A stretch of 64,000 bases of DNA from Papio anubis. Lineage: Eukaryota; Chordata; Mammalia; Primates; Cercopithecidae. The translations under genes were made by a program, and so were the position numbers. Shown here piece after piece: positions 22,108 through 32,045 of this stretch (positions within the stretch are counted from its first letter, which is position 1; each line of letters begins with the position of its first letter). The notes beneath the pieces are model-generated. The model saw only the letters and a list, made by a program, of their open reading frames with translations, ran no database searches and was not told where the DNA came from. Location of the stretch: assembly GCF_008728515.1 (NCBI RefSeq), contig NC_044983.1:127715139-127779138 (forward strand), given 5' to 3'.

Positions 22108-22250
22108 GTAGGCTGCCTTTGGTGCATTTAATCTTCAAAGCACCTTTGGGGGATGTGTTTGTTATCTCTGCTTTATTGATAAAGGAACTGAGAGTAATTA
22201 GCCCAAAATCAAACTGCATCCAAACCTAGACCGAGTAGTGAACAGGAGCT
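22108..22250 (-). repeat. MIR SINE, reverse orientation
   Basis: TGCATTTAATCTTCAAAGCA, TTATCTCTGCTTTATTGATA and AAGGAACTGAGAG are reverse MIR. Confidence 0.7.
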
Positions 22251-22321
22251 CAAAGAAGTAGCGAGTGAGCAAGCATAGACCATTTTTTCTTCTTTTCCAA
22301 ATTAAAATTTATATTTATATT

Positions 22322-22430
22322 TATTTTATTTTATTAAGATGAGGTCGCACTATGTTGCCCTGACTGGTCTCAAACTCCTGAGCTCAAACAATCCTCCCAA
22401 AGTGCTGGGATTACAGGTGTAAGCCACCAT
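22322..22430 (-). mobile_element. FLAM / free left Alu monomer, reverse orientation
   Basis: AGATGAGGTCGCACTATGTT, CTGACTGGTCTCAAACTCCT, AAAGTGCTGGGATTACAGGT and GTAAGCCACCA form only a left-monomer-sized unit, with an internal deletion before CCTCCCAAAG. The T-rich stretch upstream (22290-22335) is its degraded tail. Confidence 0.85.
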
Positions 22431-23614
22431 TTTTTCAAGAACCTCAGGACAGAAGACTCTCAGCCTTTATTCATCCCCCTAATCTTGTTCTCATCACTTG
22501 GCATTGCAGCCAGGTCTGTATTGCCCCGCCAGCTTCCACGCTCCTGCCCCAGCTCTGCCAGGGTTGGCCCCTGAAAGACAGGCAGTGTCCAAATGTATTA
22601 AATGGCTTTTTAAAAACATCTCATAATGATTATATATTTTTCCATGAAATTTCCTTGCCTTCATTCCAGAAAAAGCATTAATTATGGTCTATAATCAAGA
22701 TTTTCATGTAATAAGCACTCTGTTGACATAATGCCAGATAAAACCACCTTTTTTGAGTTAATGTAGTTTCTTAGATAGTTTTTAATTAACTTTAATGTGG
22801 TGAAGGGAATTATCAATAAAATTGTAAATACTTAGGTTTGGAAATGAACCTTAATTTTCACATTACCACACTGAAACACTATAAGTGAGTTACATACACA
22901 ACCTGTTATATCACAGAAGATGCTATAAAATATTTTAACTTGACATATAAATCACCATCACTAATAAACATTTTCAATATTTCTTAAGCAGTATCTAGAT
23001 GCATGCAGAATACCTTAAGTTCTTTGTAATTTTAATGCTTGTATGTTATGAGAAAAACAAAACAGCAGTATGTTGTTCAACTTTGTTTAAATCTCTCTTC
23101 AAATGATACCATACCTTACCTTATAATGAATGAAAACATAGCTTCTGTAGACACTAACTAGTTTGGGGATTATTTGTATGGGAATCTTCTTCAAGCCAGG
23201 CAAATATTTTTGTTTCTTTGTTTCAATGTCCTTATATTTTATTGGAATTTCATTTTTGTTGTGTATTTCACATGAAGTTGTGAGTTTGTTTCTCCAAACT
23301 TTTTAAAGACTCATCTTTAATCCTTAAGTAGTAAAACAGCCAGACTTAAATAATTTTTAAAATTGTGCTGGGGGATCAGGAAGCCACAGGGAAAACCCTT
23401 GGTAGTGGTTAGTTCTCCCTGGGCTCAGCCCTCAGAAGGCAGGGCTGGAAGGGACCTTTTGGGGGTCACATATTTCCACCCACTTACTCCAGGTAGCCCA
23501 GGTGTCTCTTGTCTTTGGCCTGCTGTCCTTCAAGTCAGGCTTTTCAGGAGTTGGACAAATCTTTTGTGCCAGTTTGCTTCTCTTAAGAGTGGGGTGGTGT
23601 AGGGGACAGGCGCT
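22431..23614. other. AT-rich repeat-poor block
   Basis: From about 22590 to 23340 the sequence is strongly AT-rich yet complex (for example GTTGACATAATGCCAGATAA, TTTTTAATTAACTTTAATGT and CTTAATTTTCACATTACC). No Alu, L1 or LTR wording is present. Candidate conserved non-coding DNA or simply an AT isochore patch. No exon signature seen. Confidence 0.4.
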
Positions 23615-23745
23615 GGGTTTTGGTTCTGGCATCCACTCATGGCTGGTCTCTGTGCCTCAGTTTCCCAACGTATGAGATGGGGACAGCGGTTCCTCTCCTG
23701 CCTCCTTTACATGGAATATTGAATGTGCCTGTTCTTTGAAAAGCT
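23615..23745 (+). repeat. MIR SINE
   Basis: GGTTCTGGCATCCACTCATG, TGCCTCAGTTTCCCAACG, TATGAGATGGGGACAGCGG and CTCCTTTACATGG follow MIR order. Confidence 0.75.
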
Positions 23746-23818
23746 AAGTGTCTATTTCTAACATTTAATGTATTAATTTAGTTGACACATAGAAATTTAA
23801 TACTCTGCATATGTGTTC

Positions 23819-23886
23819 ATTTAGAAATATTTCTAATTAGAAATACAAATATTTCTAATTAGAAAATAGAAATATTTCTAATTTGC
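23819..23886. repeat. AT-rich palindromic tandem array
   Basis: About three copies of an AGAAATATTTCTAATT-type word. Each contains the self-complementary TAGAAATATTTCTA, so the stretch is both tandem and palindromic. Confidence 0.8.
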
Positions 23887-24411
23887 CATACTCATTTGGT
23901 AAAACCATTTATTCTTTGATATCACTGTTTCTGATATCTCTATACACTCTAAGTCCTCAACTCAGTTTTCCAGAGCATACTGTATTCTCATGCACCATAT
24001 TCTCATACATCTAGGTTGCTTGGGAGAGATACATCTTTTGAAGCCATCCGTGATGCTGTCACTGAAAACTTTATCCCAGGCCCCAAATACCCATCCATCT
24101 TTGAGGATCCTTACCCTATAACCACTAACTCTACTGAGGTTCTTCTTTCATAGATCTTTAAAATAATTGTTCACGGCAGTTTAACTTGCATTTGTGAGAA
24201 CACTGCCCCAGGAAAAATGATTAAATCCATTAAGCAGCTTTGTGTGTGTGTGTGAAGCCAATTCCATTGAGTGACTGCTGCAAGTGTCTAAAACTAGCAC
24301 TGACTATGTTTATATCACAGGCAAATGCGCCCCTTCCTCAAATAGGAACCTGTTGTCACAAAATAAAACAATTGAGACGGTGCTGCATAATAAAAATTTC
24401 GTAAGGACTCA
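23887..24411. other. No recognisable gene or repeat
   Basis: Unique-looking with a short TG run near 24242-24254. Nothing functional seen. Confidence 0.45.
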
Positions 24412-24515
24412 ATTATAAGTTGACTCTTCTTATGAGAAATACATTTAGGAAAAACTGCTTTCTATTATAAGGTGATTCTTCTTATGAGAAATACATTCAG
24501 GAAAATTTGCTTTCT
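24412..24515 (+). repeat. 52-bp direct tandem duplication
   Basis: Units 24412-24463 and 24464-24515 share TTCTTATGAGAAATACATT and the closing GCTTTCT, with about five differences. The number of differences makes it clearly older than the duplication at 49413. Confidence 0.93.
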
Positions 24516-25594
24516 ATTCAAGTCTGTATTAGATAAGACTAGAATTCCTGCCTCTTACAGGTCCTCAGATACACTGAAGTCTCCTTCTGACATTTGAACC
24601 AAGCTTTCTCAATCCTTGGAGCTCCTGGGCTACTGCCAAATGCAGTAGAAAACAGTGGCAGGATTTAAGGTCTCTGCCCCGATCCCACCCTGCCCATTCC
24701 TCCTTCCATCTGAGGAACTGAGGGACTCCACTGGGCCCTCTGTTATTTTCCTGAGGAAGAGTCCTGCCTGATTTCTCTGTGGTCTGTGATGACCAACAGG
24801 AGATGTGCTCAGAATCCAGAGGCCCTGGCCAGGCTCCTTACCCAAGGGAACCCCTGCAACGTGTGGGTGCGGCTGCTTGGTGATGGACCAGTAGCATCTC
24901 TGAGAGTGACGATGGATGGCGGTCAGCTGCTAGGAAAGCCCTGGCGTGGATGGTCTGGTCATTCTCTGTAGCGCTCATGGAGAAAAACTAACACTGGGGA
25001 AAGAGACAGTGAGACTGAGCTCAGGTCAATGAAAGGAAATGTGGTTAGCATAAGACTCTCTAAGGATAGCTACCTTGCCTTGTTCCCTATCACTAAGAAG
25101 GTTCATGAACAGTCTAGGCTACAACTCTTGGGGCTCTTGAAGAAGGATTCAAGCATTGCGTGTGGACCTCTATGAAATGACCTTGAGATCCATTCCAGCT
25201 AGATGTAACATTTTGTTTAACCATTTCCAGCCTGGCTGAACATTCTACTATCTAGTGGCAGCCTTCAGCCACAGTGTGATGGAGGCCAAAAGCAGCTTCT
25301 CTTTGTACCTTATTTTGTGAAGAGATCCTATAACGCTGGATGACCCAAATACCCGTCCCACCCATGCCAGCTCCCCAGTCCCCCTATACTTCCTACCAAG
25401 CTTTATGCTGAGCCAATTTTTTCAGCTGTGTTTAGATTTCCCACATCCCTAACCCATTCTGGCAAAGTCAAGATTTACCCCGCTGAGTAACATGCCTTCT
25501 GGACTGAGCGGCAAACTCATCAGGATTAACTAGACTCCAGAAATTCAATTCATCCCAGCAAACCTTTTTGAAGTCTAATGGACAATTATAAATC
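24516..25594. other. No recognisable gene or repeat
   Basis: About 1 kb of unique-looking sequence. Frames near 24630-24971 on both strands are short and unsupported. Confidence 0.45.
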
Positions 25595-25730
25595 TAAGTT
25601 TCTGTGCCCATTTTAAAGATGGAAGGCTTAGAGAGATGAAGAGCCCAAGTCTCCCAGCAGTTAGGCAGCGGGACCGGGACTTGATGGCAAGCCCCCTGAC
25701 TCCCCAGCAGGACCTCTCACTGAGAAAGAA
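25595..25730 (-). repeat. MIR SINE, reverse orientation
   Basis: GCCCATTTTAAAGATGGAAG, GCTTAGAGAGATGAAGAGCC and CAGTTAGGCAGCGGGACC are reverse MIR. Confidence 0.7.
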
Positions 25731-25758
25731 GGTGCCTCCATTAAAGCCAAGGATATTC

Positions 25759-26200
25759 ATGTCTTAATCCCCACAATCTGTGCTATGCTAGTTTACATGG
25801 CAAAGGGGAGTCAAGGTTGTGGATGGAACAAAGCATGGTAATCAGCTGGCCCTAAAGAGATGATCCCAGATTACCTAGGTGGGTCCAACATAGTCACAAG
25901 GTTCCTTTCCAGCAGAGGAGGGGGCAGAGGGGAGTCTGAGTGAGAGACAGATTGTACTGCTGGCCTTCATGATGGTGGAAGGAGCCGTGAGCTGAGGAAT
26001 GTGGACAGCCTCAAAAGCTGGAAAAAGCAGGGTAACAGGTTCTCTCCAGAGTCCAGAAGGGACACAGCCCTGCTGACACCTTATTTTACCCCAGTGAGAC
26101 CTATTTTGGACTTCTGACCTTCAGACCTGTAAAACAATAAATTTACACTGCTTTAAGCTGCTAAATTTGTGGTAATTTGTTGCATAGAAGTAGGAAACCA
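25759..26200 (+). mobile_element. MLT1-type MaLR solo LTR
   Basis: Opens TGTCTTAATCCCCACAATCT. It continues TTTACATGGCAAAGGGGAGT, AGATTACCTAGGTGGGTCCA, CAGCCCTGCTGACACCTTAT and GACTTCTGACCTTCAGACCT, then a polyadenylation region with AATAAATTTACACTG, and ends near AGGAAACCA. Forward orientation, complete LTR order, no internal region. Confidence 0.85.
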
Positions 26201-26500
26201 CAGTCATCCTTCAGTATCCATAGAGGATTGGTTGTGGGACCTCCTGAGCATATCACAATCCCAGATGCTGAATCCTTAATACAAAGTGGTATACTATTTG
26301 CGCAGAACCTGCAAACATCCTTCTGTATACTTTAAATCATCTCTAGATTACTATGATACCTGATACAATGCAAATGCTATGTCAGTAGCCATTATACTGA
26401 ATTGTTTCTTTTTAATTTGTATCATGTTTTATTGCTGTATTGTTCATTTTTATTTTTCTGAATGTTTTCCATCTGCCATTGGTTTGAACCCTTGGATGCC
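26201..26500 (+). mobile_element. Tigger/MER2-group DNA transposon fossil
   Basis: Begins CAGTCATCCTTCAGTATCCA, the left inverted terminal repeat wording of this pogo-like group. It continues GAGGATTGGTTGTGGGACC, TACTTTAAATCATCTCTAGA and AATGCAAATGCTATGTCAGT, and ends in a degraded ATTGGTTTGAACCCTTGGAT. The right terminus is lost. Non-autonomous length with no transposase frame; subfamily uncertain. Confidence 0.75.
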
Positions 26501-26559
26501 AACAGTCATCTCTGTGGCTCTCTCCTTTACTCATTCCAGTCACTGCTCAAAGTCATCTT

Positions 26560-26800
26560 AACAGAGAGAAGCTGTCAGCAGCAGGTGAAGTGCTTCCCTC
26601 GCCTGCACAGTCTTTCCACCCTTTTCCCTGCTGTCCTTCAGGGCGCTGGCCAGGTCCTGCAGTATTAGGCATCCCCTCATTTCCTGGCCTGTGTTTGTCT
26701 TCCCACACTAGAATGCAGCCCTGAGGGGCGTCCTTGAGTCCTCCCTCCCCTCTGTGTCAAAGCCCAGAGCCTGGCCCTGCACAGGGTCACGTGCCCTGAA
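26560..26800 (+). repeat. L2 LINE 3' fragment
   Basis: CACACTAGAATGCAGCCCTG, AGGGGCGTCCTTGAGTCC and AAGCCCAGAGCCTGGCCC keep L2 3' order. Confidence 0.55.
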
Positions 26801-26829
26801 GAGTGAACACATGAATGTGTTGGTCACCG

Positions 26830-27060
26830 CCCCATTGTGCAGCACAGTTCTCCATGTCAGTCCTGGGAAACTGAGGCTTGGAGGGGTTACATGACCCTTT
26901 CCCCATGCCAGGAAGACAAAGAAGCAGGAGGAGAAAACACACTAACTTTGGACAGCCTCAATCTGGATTCAAAATCCACCTCTGCTCCTTACCAACTGTG
27001 CACACACAGGAGTGGGGTGACTAACCCCTTGAAATCACTTTCTTCCTGCAACACAGACAG
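26830..27060. repeat. Degraded MIR pieces, mixed orientation
   Basis: GGGAAACTGAGGCTTGGAGG (reverse MIR core) is followed by CAAAATCCACCTCTGCTCCT and TACCAACTGTGCACACA, which reads as forward MIR. Too worn for exact ends. Confidence 0.45.
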
Positions 27061-27254
27061 ATGCCACTCTGCCACCCTCACAGAATGTTAAAGCGGGCCA
27101 AAGCCTGTAAAATATATAGTCCAGCCCTATCAAGTCCTATTCAAAAGTGACACTGTATTTATCAGGGACCATGAGTGGCCTTCTGCTCAAAGGGGTATGG
27201 CATTGCCATCAAGAAATCAGAACTCTGCTTCTCACCTGTTAAGGTTTAGGGCCT

Positions 27255-27400
27255 GCCAGATACCCGACCTGTACTTATCTCTCCATTCTGATCACAGTAA
27301 CTGTGGAGTGGATTTGATTAGCCCTATTTCATGGACCAGACAACTGAGGCTCCAAGAGGAGAAGTTACTTACCTGCCCCATATGCCACAGTCAAGACTGG
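27255..27400 (-). repeat. MIR SINE, reverse orientation
   Basis: GATTAGCCCTATTTCATGGA, CAGACAACTGAGGCTCCAAG and AGGAGAAGTTACTTACCTGC are reverse MIR. Confidence 0.65.
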
Positions 27401-27469
27401 CGGCAATGGTGGGGCCCAGTACCCTCTTTCCCACCCTCAACACTTGAAGACCTCAAAAGTAGCTTGATG

Positions 27470-27742
27470 CCATGTCTTTGCTATTGTGAATAGTGTTGAA
27501 ATGAACATATGTGTACATGTGTCTTTATAATAGAATGATTAATATTCCTTTGGGTATATCTCCAGGAATGGGATTGCTGGGTTGAATGGCATTTCTGTCT
27601 TTAGGTCTTTAAGGAATTGCCATACTGCCTTCCACAAGGGCTAAACTAACTTAAACTCACACCAGCAGTGTATAAGCATTCCTTTTTCTCTGCAATCTCA
27701 TCAGCATCTATCATTTTTTGACTTTTTATTTATAGCCACTCT
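27470..27742 (-). mobile_element. L1 ORF2 segment: inverted 5' half of a twin-primed L1
   Basis: Reverse-oriented L1 ORF2 3' region. The plus strand reads CCATGTCTTTGCTATTGTGA, CTTTGGGTATATCTCCAGGA, ATGGGATTGCTGGG and CACACCAGCAGTGTATAAGC. It ends at 27742 and is continued in forward orientation by the next feature from the same point of the consensus (GACATGG then AATCAACC). That is the signature of twin priming during insertion. No open frame remains. Confidence 0.9.
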
Positions 27743-28170
27743 GGAATCAACCTAAATGCCCATCAATGATAGACTGAATAAAGAAAATGTGGCACATATA
27801 CACCATGAAATACTATGGAGCTATGAAAAAGAATGAGATCATGTCCTTTTCAGCGACATGGATGGAGCTGGAGGCCATTATCCGTAGCAAACTAACAAAG
27901 GAACAGAAAACCAAATACTGCATGTTCTCACTTAGAAGTGACAGCTAAATGATGAGAACATATGGACACACAGAGGCAAAAGGCATACACTGGGGTCTTT
28001 CAGACGGTGGAGGTGGGGAGGAGGGAGAGAATTGGGAAAAATAACTAATGGGTACTAGGTTTAATAACCGCTTGATGAAATAATTTGTACAACAAACCCC
28101 CATGACACAAGTTACCTATGTAACAAACCTGTGCTTGTACCCCTGAACTTAAAATAAAAGTTTTAAAAAA
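27743..28170 (+). mobile_element. L1 3' end: forward half of the twin-primed L1
   Basis: AATCAACCTAAATGCCCATC, GAAAATGTGGCACATATACA, AAATACTGCATGTTCTCACT and GTAACAAACCTGTGCTTGTA lead to an AATAAAAG signal and a short A tail. This is a primate-type L1 3' UTR (L1P group). Together with the inverted part it forms one 5'-truncated insertion of about 700 bp. Confidence 0.92.
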
Positions 28171-28289
28171 GAAAGTAAACCGGATTCTTCCTCCATATAT
28201 CTCAGTTTCAGCAGCTGTGAAGCCCACTCCGAGCTGTCCCAGGAGGCTAAATCCCTTTACGCACTAGGCACCTCTCCTCTGGAGAACTT

Positions 28290-28465
28290 AGCAAGGGGGT
28301 AATTTGACATTTATTTTTGTAATTCCTTGATCAATGTCTGTCTCCCCCACCAAGCTACAAACTCCGTGGAGCCGCAGAACCATTTGGTGTGGGTTCCCCA
28401 CCGGTTTCCCTGGTGCCTAGCACAGAGCCCGGCAATGAGTAAGGGCTAAAATGTATTTTCAGAAT
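28290..28465 (+). repeat. L2 LINE 3' end
   Basis: TCAATGTCTGTCTCCCCCAC, CAAGCTACAAACTCCGTGG, GTGCCTAGCACAGAGCCC and GGCAATGAGTAAGGGC are in L2 3' order. Confidence 0.75.
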
Positions 28466-29695
28466 GCACCAATGGCCGCAAAGATGGACTCTAAATGCCA
28501 AGGGCAAACTTCTCAAACTCTAGCTACCAACAAAGTGGGCCAGATTTTCTCCTAGTTCCCCATACAAGCTACCTGGGGGAGCCGCATGAGCTCCTATCCA
28601 GGCCTTGGTCTTCAACTGACCTATGAAGTCAAAGCATTCTCTCTCCCAGAAGAAATATCCAGGGCAGAAAAACCACTCCCACAGTGCTGAAAGCATTTCC
28701 CTTTGAACATTTTCCTGCTTCTTATTTTATTCATAACCAGGCAACCTGAAGCTTTAACAGGATACATGTTTTTTCTCTCTTCTAGATTTAGAGGAAAAAA
28801 TGTTTGAGATATTTTTAACTGAGAACACCCAGCCCCTTCTCCCTATGCAACACCCTCTCCCCGAATCTGTGCTCAGACACCCTAACTCAGCCCCAGAGAC
28901 GGGCTCCCGAGGCTGAAGCAGCTCAGGCCATAAATCTTCATCTGCGGCTGGTAATCTACATGGAGAGAAATGACAAATGCTCTATTTAGCCCTATTTCCA
29001 AGGAAATTAGAATTACAAATTGGAGCTATTGCTAAGGCCCCGCTTGAGCATAACCTTTGGAAATAAAGGTAGGGAGGGGGTGGGGGAGGACTGGCATTTG
29101 ACTAGCCCATTTTTTTGTCAGGTTAGCTTTTGCAGAAATCCACCTCCACCATGGGAATCACCCCCCCTCCCCATCCCTTCCACCCCCAGCACTACCAATT
29201 AGAGCTGGTGGCCCAGGAGTATTCGCTCTGGCTTTGTTCACCGCTAAAGGCACCACCAAACCAGGTAGGCAATCACTTTCAGGGAAAGTACAGAAAATTG
29301 CTTCTTTAATTGGGTAGTTTCTAGGGCTAAGAATAATTTACTTGAAAACCAGCATTAATGAGAATCAAAAGGTTTTAAAAGGGGCCCTGGATGGAGATGT
29401 CCACGTGTCAGAGACGAGTGAGAGCCAGAGTTCTCAAAAGACACATGGAGAAAAGGGCTTTGTTAAAAATCCATCATCCCCCACTACCCACACTCCTACC
29501 TCACCCCTCCAAACACACCCCTCCCCAGCACAGATACACAAGCCTGATTTGGATGTTTATTTTGAAAAGCATCATCTCATCTCCAAACCACTGAGAACTA
29601 CTGGGGAAGATGTTTTTTGTTGCATTTTCTTTCGTTTTCTCAATTTTGCAGCAAGTAGTGAAATATAAGCAAACCACAGATTTCTATGGGGTGGG
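28466..29695. other. Repeat-poor block, possible conserved non-coding DNA
   Basis: No repeat family recognised over 1.2 kb. The segment 28915-29065 (CCATAAATCTTCATCTGCGG, AATGACAAATGCTCTATTTA, GGAAATTAGAATTACAAATT and GGAGCTATTGCTAAGG) has the texture of constrained regulatory DNA. G8-type and C8-type runs flank it (29075-29090, 29160-29170). No gene called. Confidence 0.4.
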
Positions 29696-29699
29696 TTCC

Positions 29700-29790
29700 A
29701 GGAGCCCTGAGCTCAGGTCTGGCTCCTGTACTCATCGTGACCCTGGTGAGGTCACCCAGCCCTCTGACACTCTTTCCCCCACCTATTTGT
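29700..29790 (+). repeat. MIR SINE fragment
   Basis: GAGCTCAGGTCTGGCTCCTG, CATCGTGACCCTGGTGAGGT and CACCCAGCCCTCTGACACTC follow MIR. Confidence 0.6.
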
Positions 29791-29811
29791 CTTATATCCT
29801 CTACAACTACT

Positions 29812-29965
29812 TTCACACAGCTAAGGGCCAAAGAGGTACAGAGAGGTTCAGAAATTTGCCCCCAGTGACACAGCTGGCAAGTTCTGGAGCTGGGATTTGA
29901 ACCCAGCAGTCTGGCTCCAGGGCCCACCTCTGGCAATACACAGAGGATGCTACCACTCCATCAAC
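29812..29965 (-). repeat. MIR SINE, reverse orientation
   Basis: Well-preserved reverse MIR: GAGGTACAGAGAGGTTCAGA, GTGACACAGCTGGCAAGTTC, TGGAGCTGGGATTTGAACCC and AGCAGTCTGGCTCCAGGGCC. Paired tail to tail with the forward MIR before it. Confidence 0.88.
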
Positions 29966-30267
29966 CCCTATTTCCCAGGGAGTGTGAGTGCTCAGAGGAC
30001 ATGGGTAGGGTGCTGAGCCCATTTCTCTCCATGTGATTTAGCTCATGCCCCTCTGATCCTTTTGCACCTGTCTCCTATGTGCTCCGTCCCACCCTCCTCA
30101 CCCAGCCACCAACTGGTTCCTGGCATTAAGCTCTGTTTCTGCACTTTGAGTTCTGAATCTGTGCCTTCGTGCACTGGGGTCATGTGTCCTGTCCCGTGTG
30201 AAGAGTCTACACCGAATATGGGAGAATCATGGATTTTATTCCAAATAGTGAGGCACAAACTCATAAT

Positions 30268-30465
30268 AAAAAGACAGCATGGTGTGAAGGACAGGGGCTG
30301 GTGCTTTGCAGCCCATCATCTGGGACTGAACTTACGAAAGTCATGTAACTTTTCTGTGCCTCCACTTCCTTCTTGTAAAAATAAAGGAATAAATAATCAA
30401 GCCTACTTCATAGAGTTGTGCAAACTGAGCATGTTAAAATAAGCATAGCTTTACAGAATGCTACC
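30268..30465 (+). repeat. MIR SINE
   Basis: ACAGCATGGTGTGAAGGACA, AGTCATGTAACTTTTCTGTG, CCTACTTCATAGAGTTGTGC and AAAATAAGCATAGCTTTACA match MIR order. Confidence 0.75.
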
Positions 30466-30549
30466 GGGAATGTGGTATGAGACAAATGCATGGTGCAACA
30501 CAGCTGACCACAGGTCAGGGCTGCCCCGTGGGCTGATCTGCAGGATGGC

Positions 30550-31065
30550 AGATTGCAGAGAGCGTGGGAGTTGATGGCACTGGACTTGGACTGAATCAGA
30601 CATGGGACTCTGTCGCATCACTTAGCATCTCCAAGCCTGTTCCTTTTATATAAAATAAAGAGAATAATAGGCCGGGTGCCGTGGCTCATGCTTGTAATCC
30701 CAGCACTTTGGGAGGCCGAGGCGGGCAGATCACGAGGTCAGGAGATCGAGACTGCCCTGGCTAACACGGTGAAAACCCATCTCTACTAAAAATACAAAAA
30801 ATTAGCCGGGCATGGTGACGGGCGCCTGTAGTCCCAGCTACTCCTACTCGGGAGGCTGAGGCAGGAGAATGACATGAACCCGGGAGGCGGAGCTTGCAGT
30901 GAGCTGAGATTGTGCCACTGCACTCCAGCCTTGGTGACAGAGCGAGACTCTGTCTCAAACAAACAAAAAAAAAGAGAAAAATAATTCCTGCTCACTTCAC
31001 CTGGTTATGAGGATTCGACAAAGCAGAGTGCTTTGTAAATTACAAAGTAACCTAGAAACATTGAG
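30550..31065 (+). repeat. MIR SINE split by an AluY
   Basis: Left part (30550-30669): TGGACTTGGACTGAATCAGA, CATGGGACTCTGTCGCATCA and CTTAGCATCTCCAAGCC. Right part (about 30974-31065): TTATGAGGATTCGACAAAGC, AGAGTGCTTTGTAAATTAC. The two halves join in MIR order across the Alu, which therefore postdates it. Confidence 0.75.
30670..30973 (+). mobile_element. AluY, full length, inside a MIR
   Basis: GGATCACGAGGTCAGGAG, CTAACACGGTG and GGCGGAGCTTGCAGTGAGC are Y variants. A five-base repeat of TACTC (CTACTCCTACTCGGGAGG) interrupts the right monomer. The flanks AGAGAATAATA and AGAGAAAAATA look like an imperfect target duplication. Confidence 0.95.
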
Positions 31066-31149
31066 TTTTATTCCTAGAACAAAATTAGTTGGTGAGAAAG
31101 TATAAGGAGACTTGGATTTCAGGGTAGTAATATGGGCTAAAGCCCTCAG

Positions 31150-31320
31150 GTGTTTCCAGGTAACATGCTCTGCACCCGATCAATATTACCTTGTAATTCT
31201 CACAATTCTATGCCTGTTTTATAGACACAAAAACCTAAGGCTCAGAAAAGCAAAAGGACCAACTGGTGTCATGAGAAGCAGTGGAGTGACATTTGGAGCC
31301 AAGTCCCAAATGCTATTAAT
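31150..31320 (-). repeat. MIR SINE, reverse orientation
   Basis: TTGTAATTCTCACAATTCTA, TGCCTGTTTTATAGACACAA and AAACCTAAGGCTCAGAAAAG are reverse MIR. Confidence 0.65.
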
Positions 31321-31829
31321 TGTGGCATTACATCGTCACATTCCTGTCACTGTCACTTTGTGGGGAAGCAAAGAGCTGGCCTTTCAGAAAGGAAGAGGGT
31401 CAGGCCCCAGATCAGGAGGAGGAGAGGCAGCTGTGAGCAAAGGCGAGGAGGAGCAACGTGCCTGGGAAAGGCAAGGCAGGTCTCCATGGCCCAGGAGAGC
31501 ACAGCCACATGGCTTACCTCTCTCCCTCCTCCAGACTCTGTGTTCACTGTGGGCAGGGACACATTAGCTTTCATTTATTTCTCCCATGCACCTGGCCCCA
31601 TCCCCAACATAAATAATTTTAAGGGAAATCAAGTGAATGAATGAATGATATTACTCAACTGAGGCACTATGATCAAGTGAAGAAGAAATAAGAAAATGGC
31701 TCTAATAGGCAGTCAGGCCATGAAGACATCTTCCCCAATCCTCCAAATCTAATTAATTTTCCCTCCTTTGGGTGCCCTTAGTTCTTCTGTGATTGGCCCC
31801 ACCCACCCCCCCAAAAAACACACAAAAAA
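31321..31829. other. No recognisable gene or repeat
   Basis: G/A-rich patch around 31390-31450. Frames on both strands here are unsupported. Confidence 0.45.
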
Positions 31830-32045
31830 TCATTAATATTAATATCATTTATCGAGCTCTTACTATGTGTCAGGCATTTCCCATACAGAATCCTATTCAA
31901 ATCTCACAACTATCCCATTTTACAGATGAGAAAATCAAGACTCACCAAGGTTACAGACCTGGGCTGGGTCATATGGTTAGTAAATGCTTGGTTTCAACCC
32001 AAGTCTCTGTTTCTGAGGCCAGAACTCAGCTATTTCTCTACATCC
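31830..32045 (-). repeat. MIR SINE, reverse orientation, near full length
   Basis: TTATCGAGCTCTTACTATGT, GTCAGGCATTTCCCATACAG, CTATCCCATTTTACAGATGA and GGTCATATGGTTAGTAAATG run through almost the whole reverse MIR. Confidence 0.85.

Noticed and set aside
27470..28170. Two independent L1 insertions
   Set aside because: The reverse and forward parts are consecutive in ORF2 with no gap, which fits one twin-primed event.
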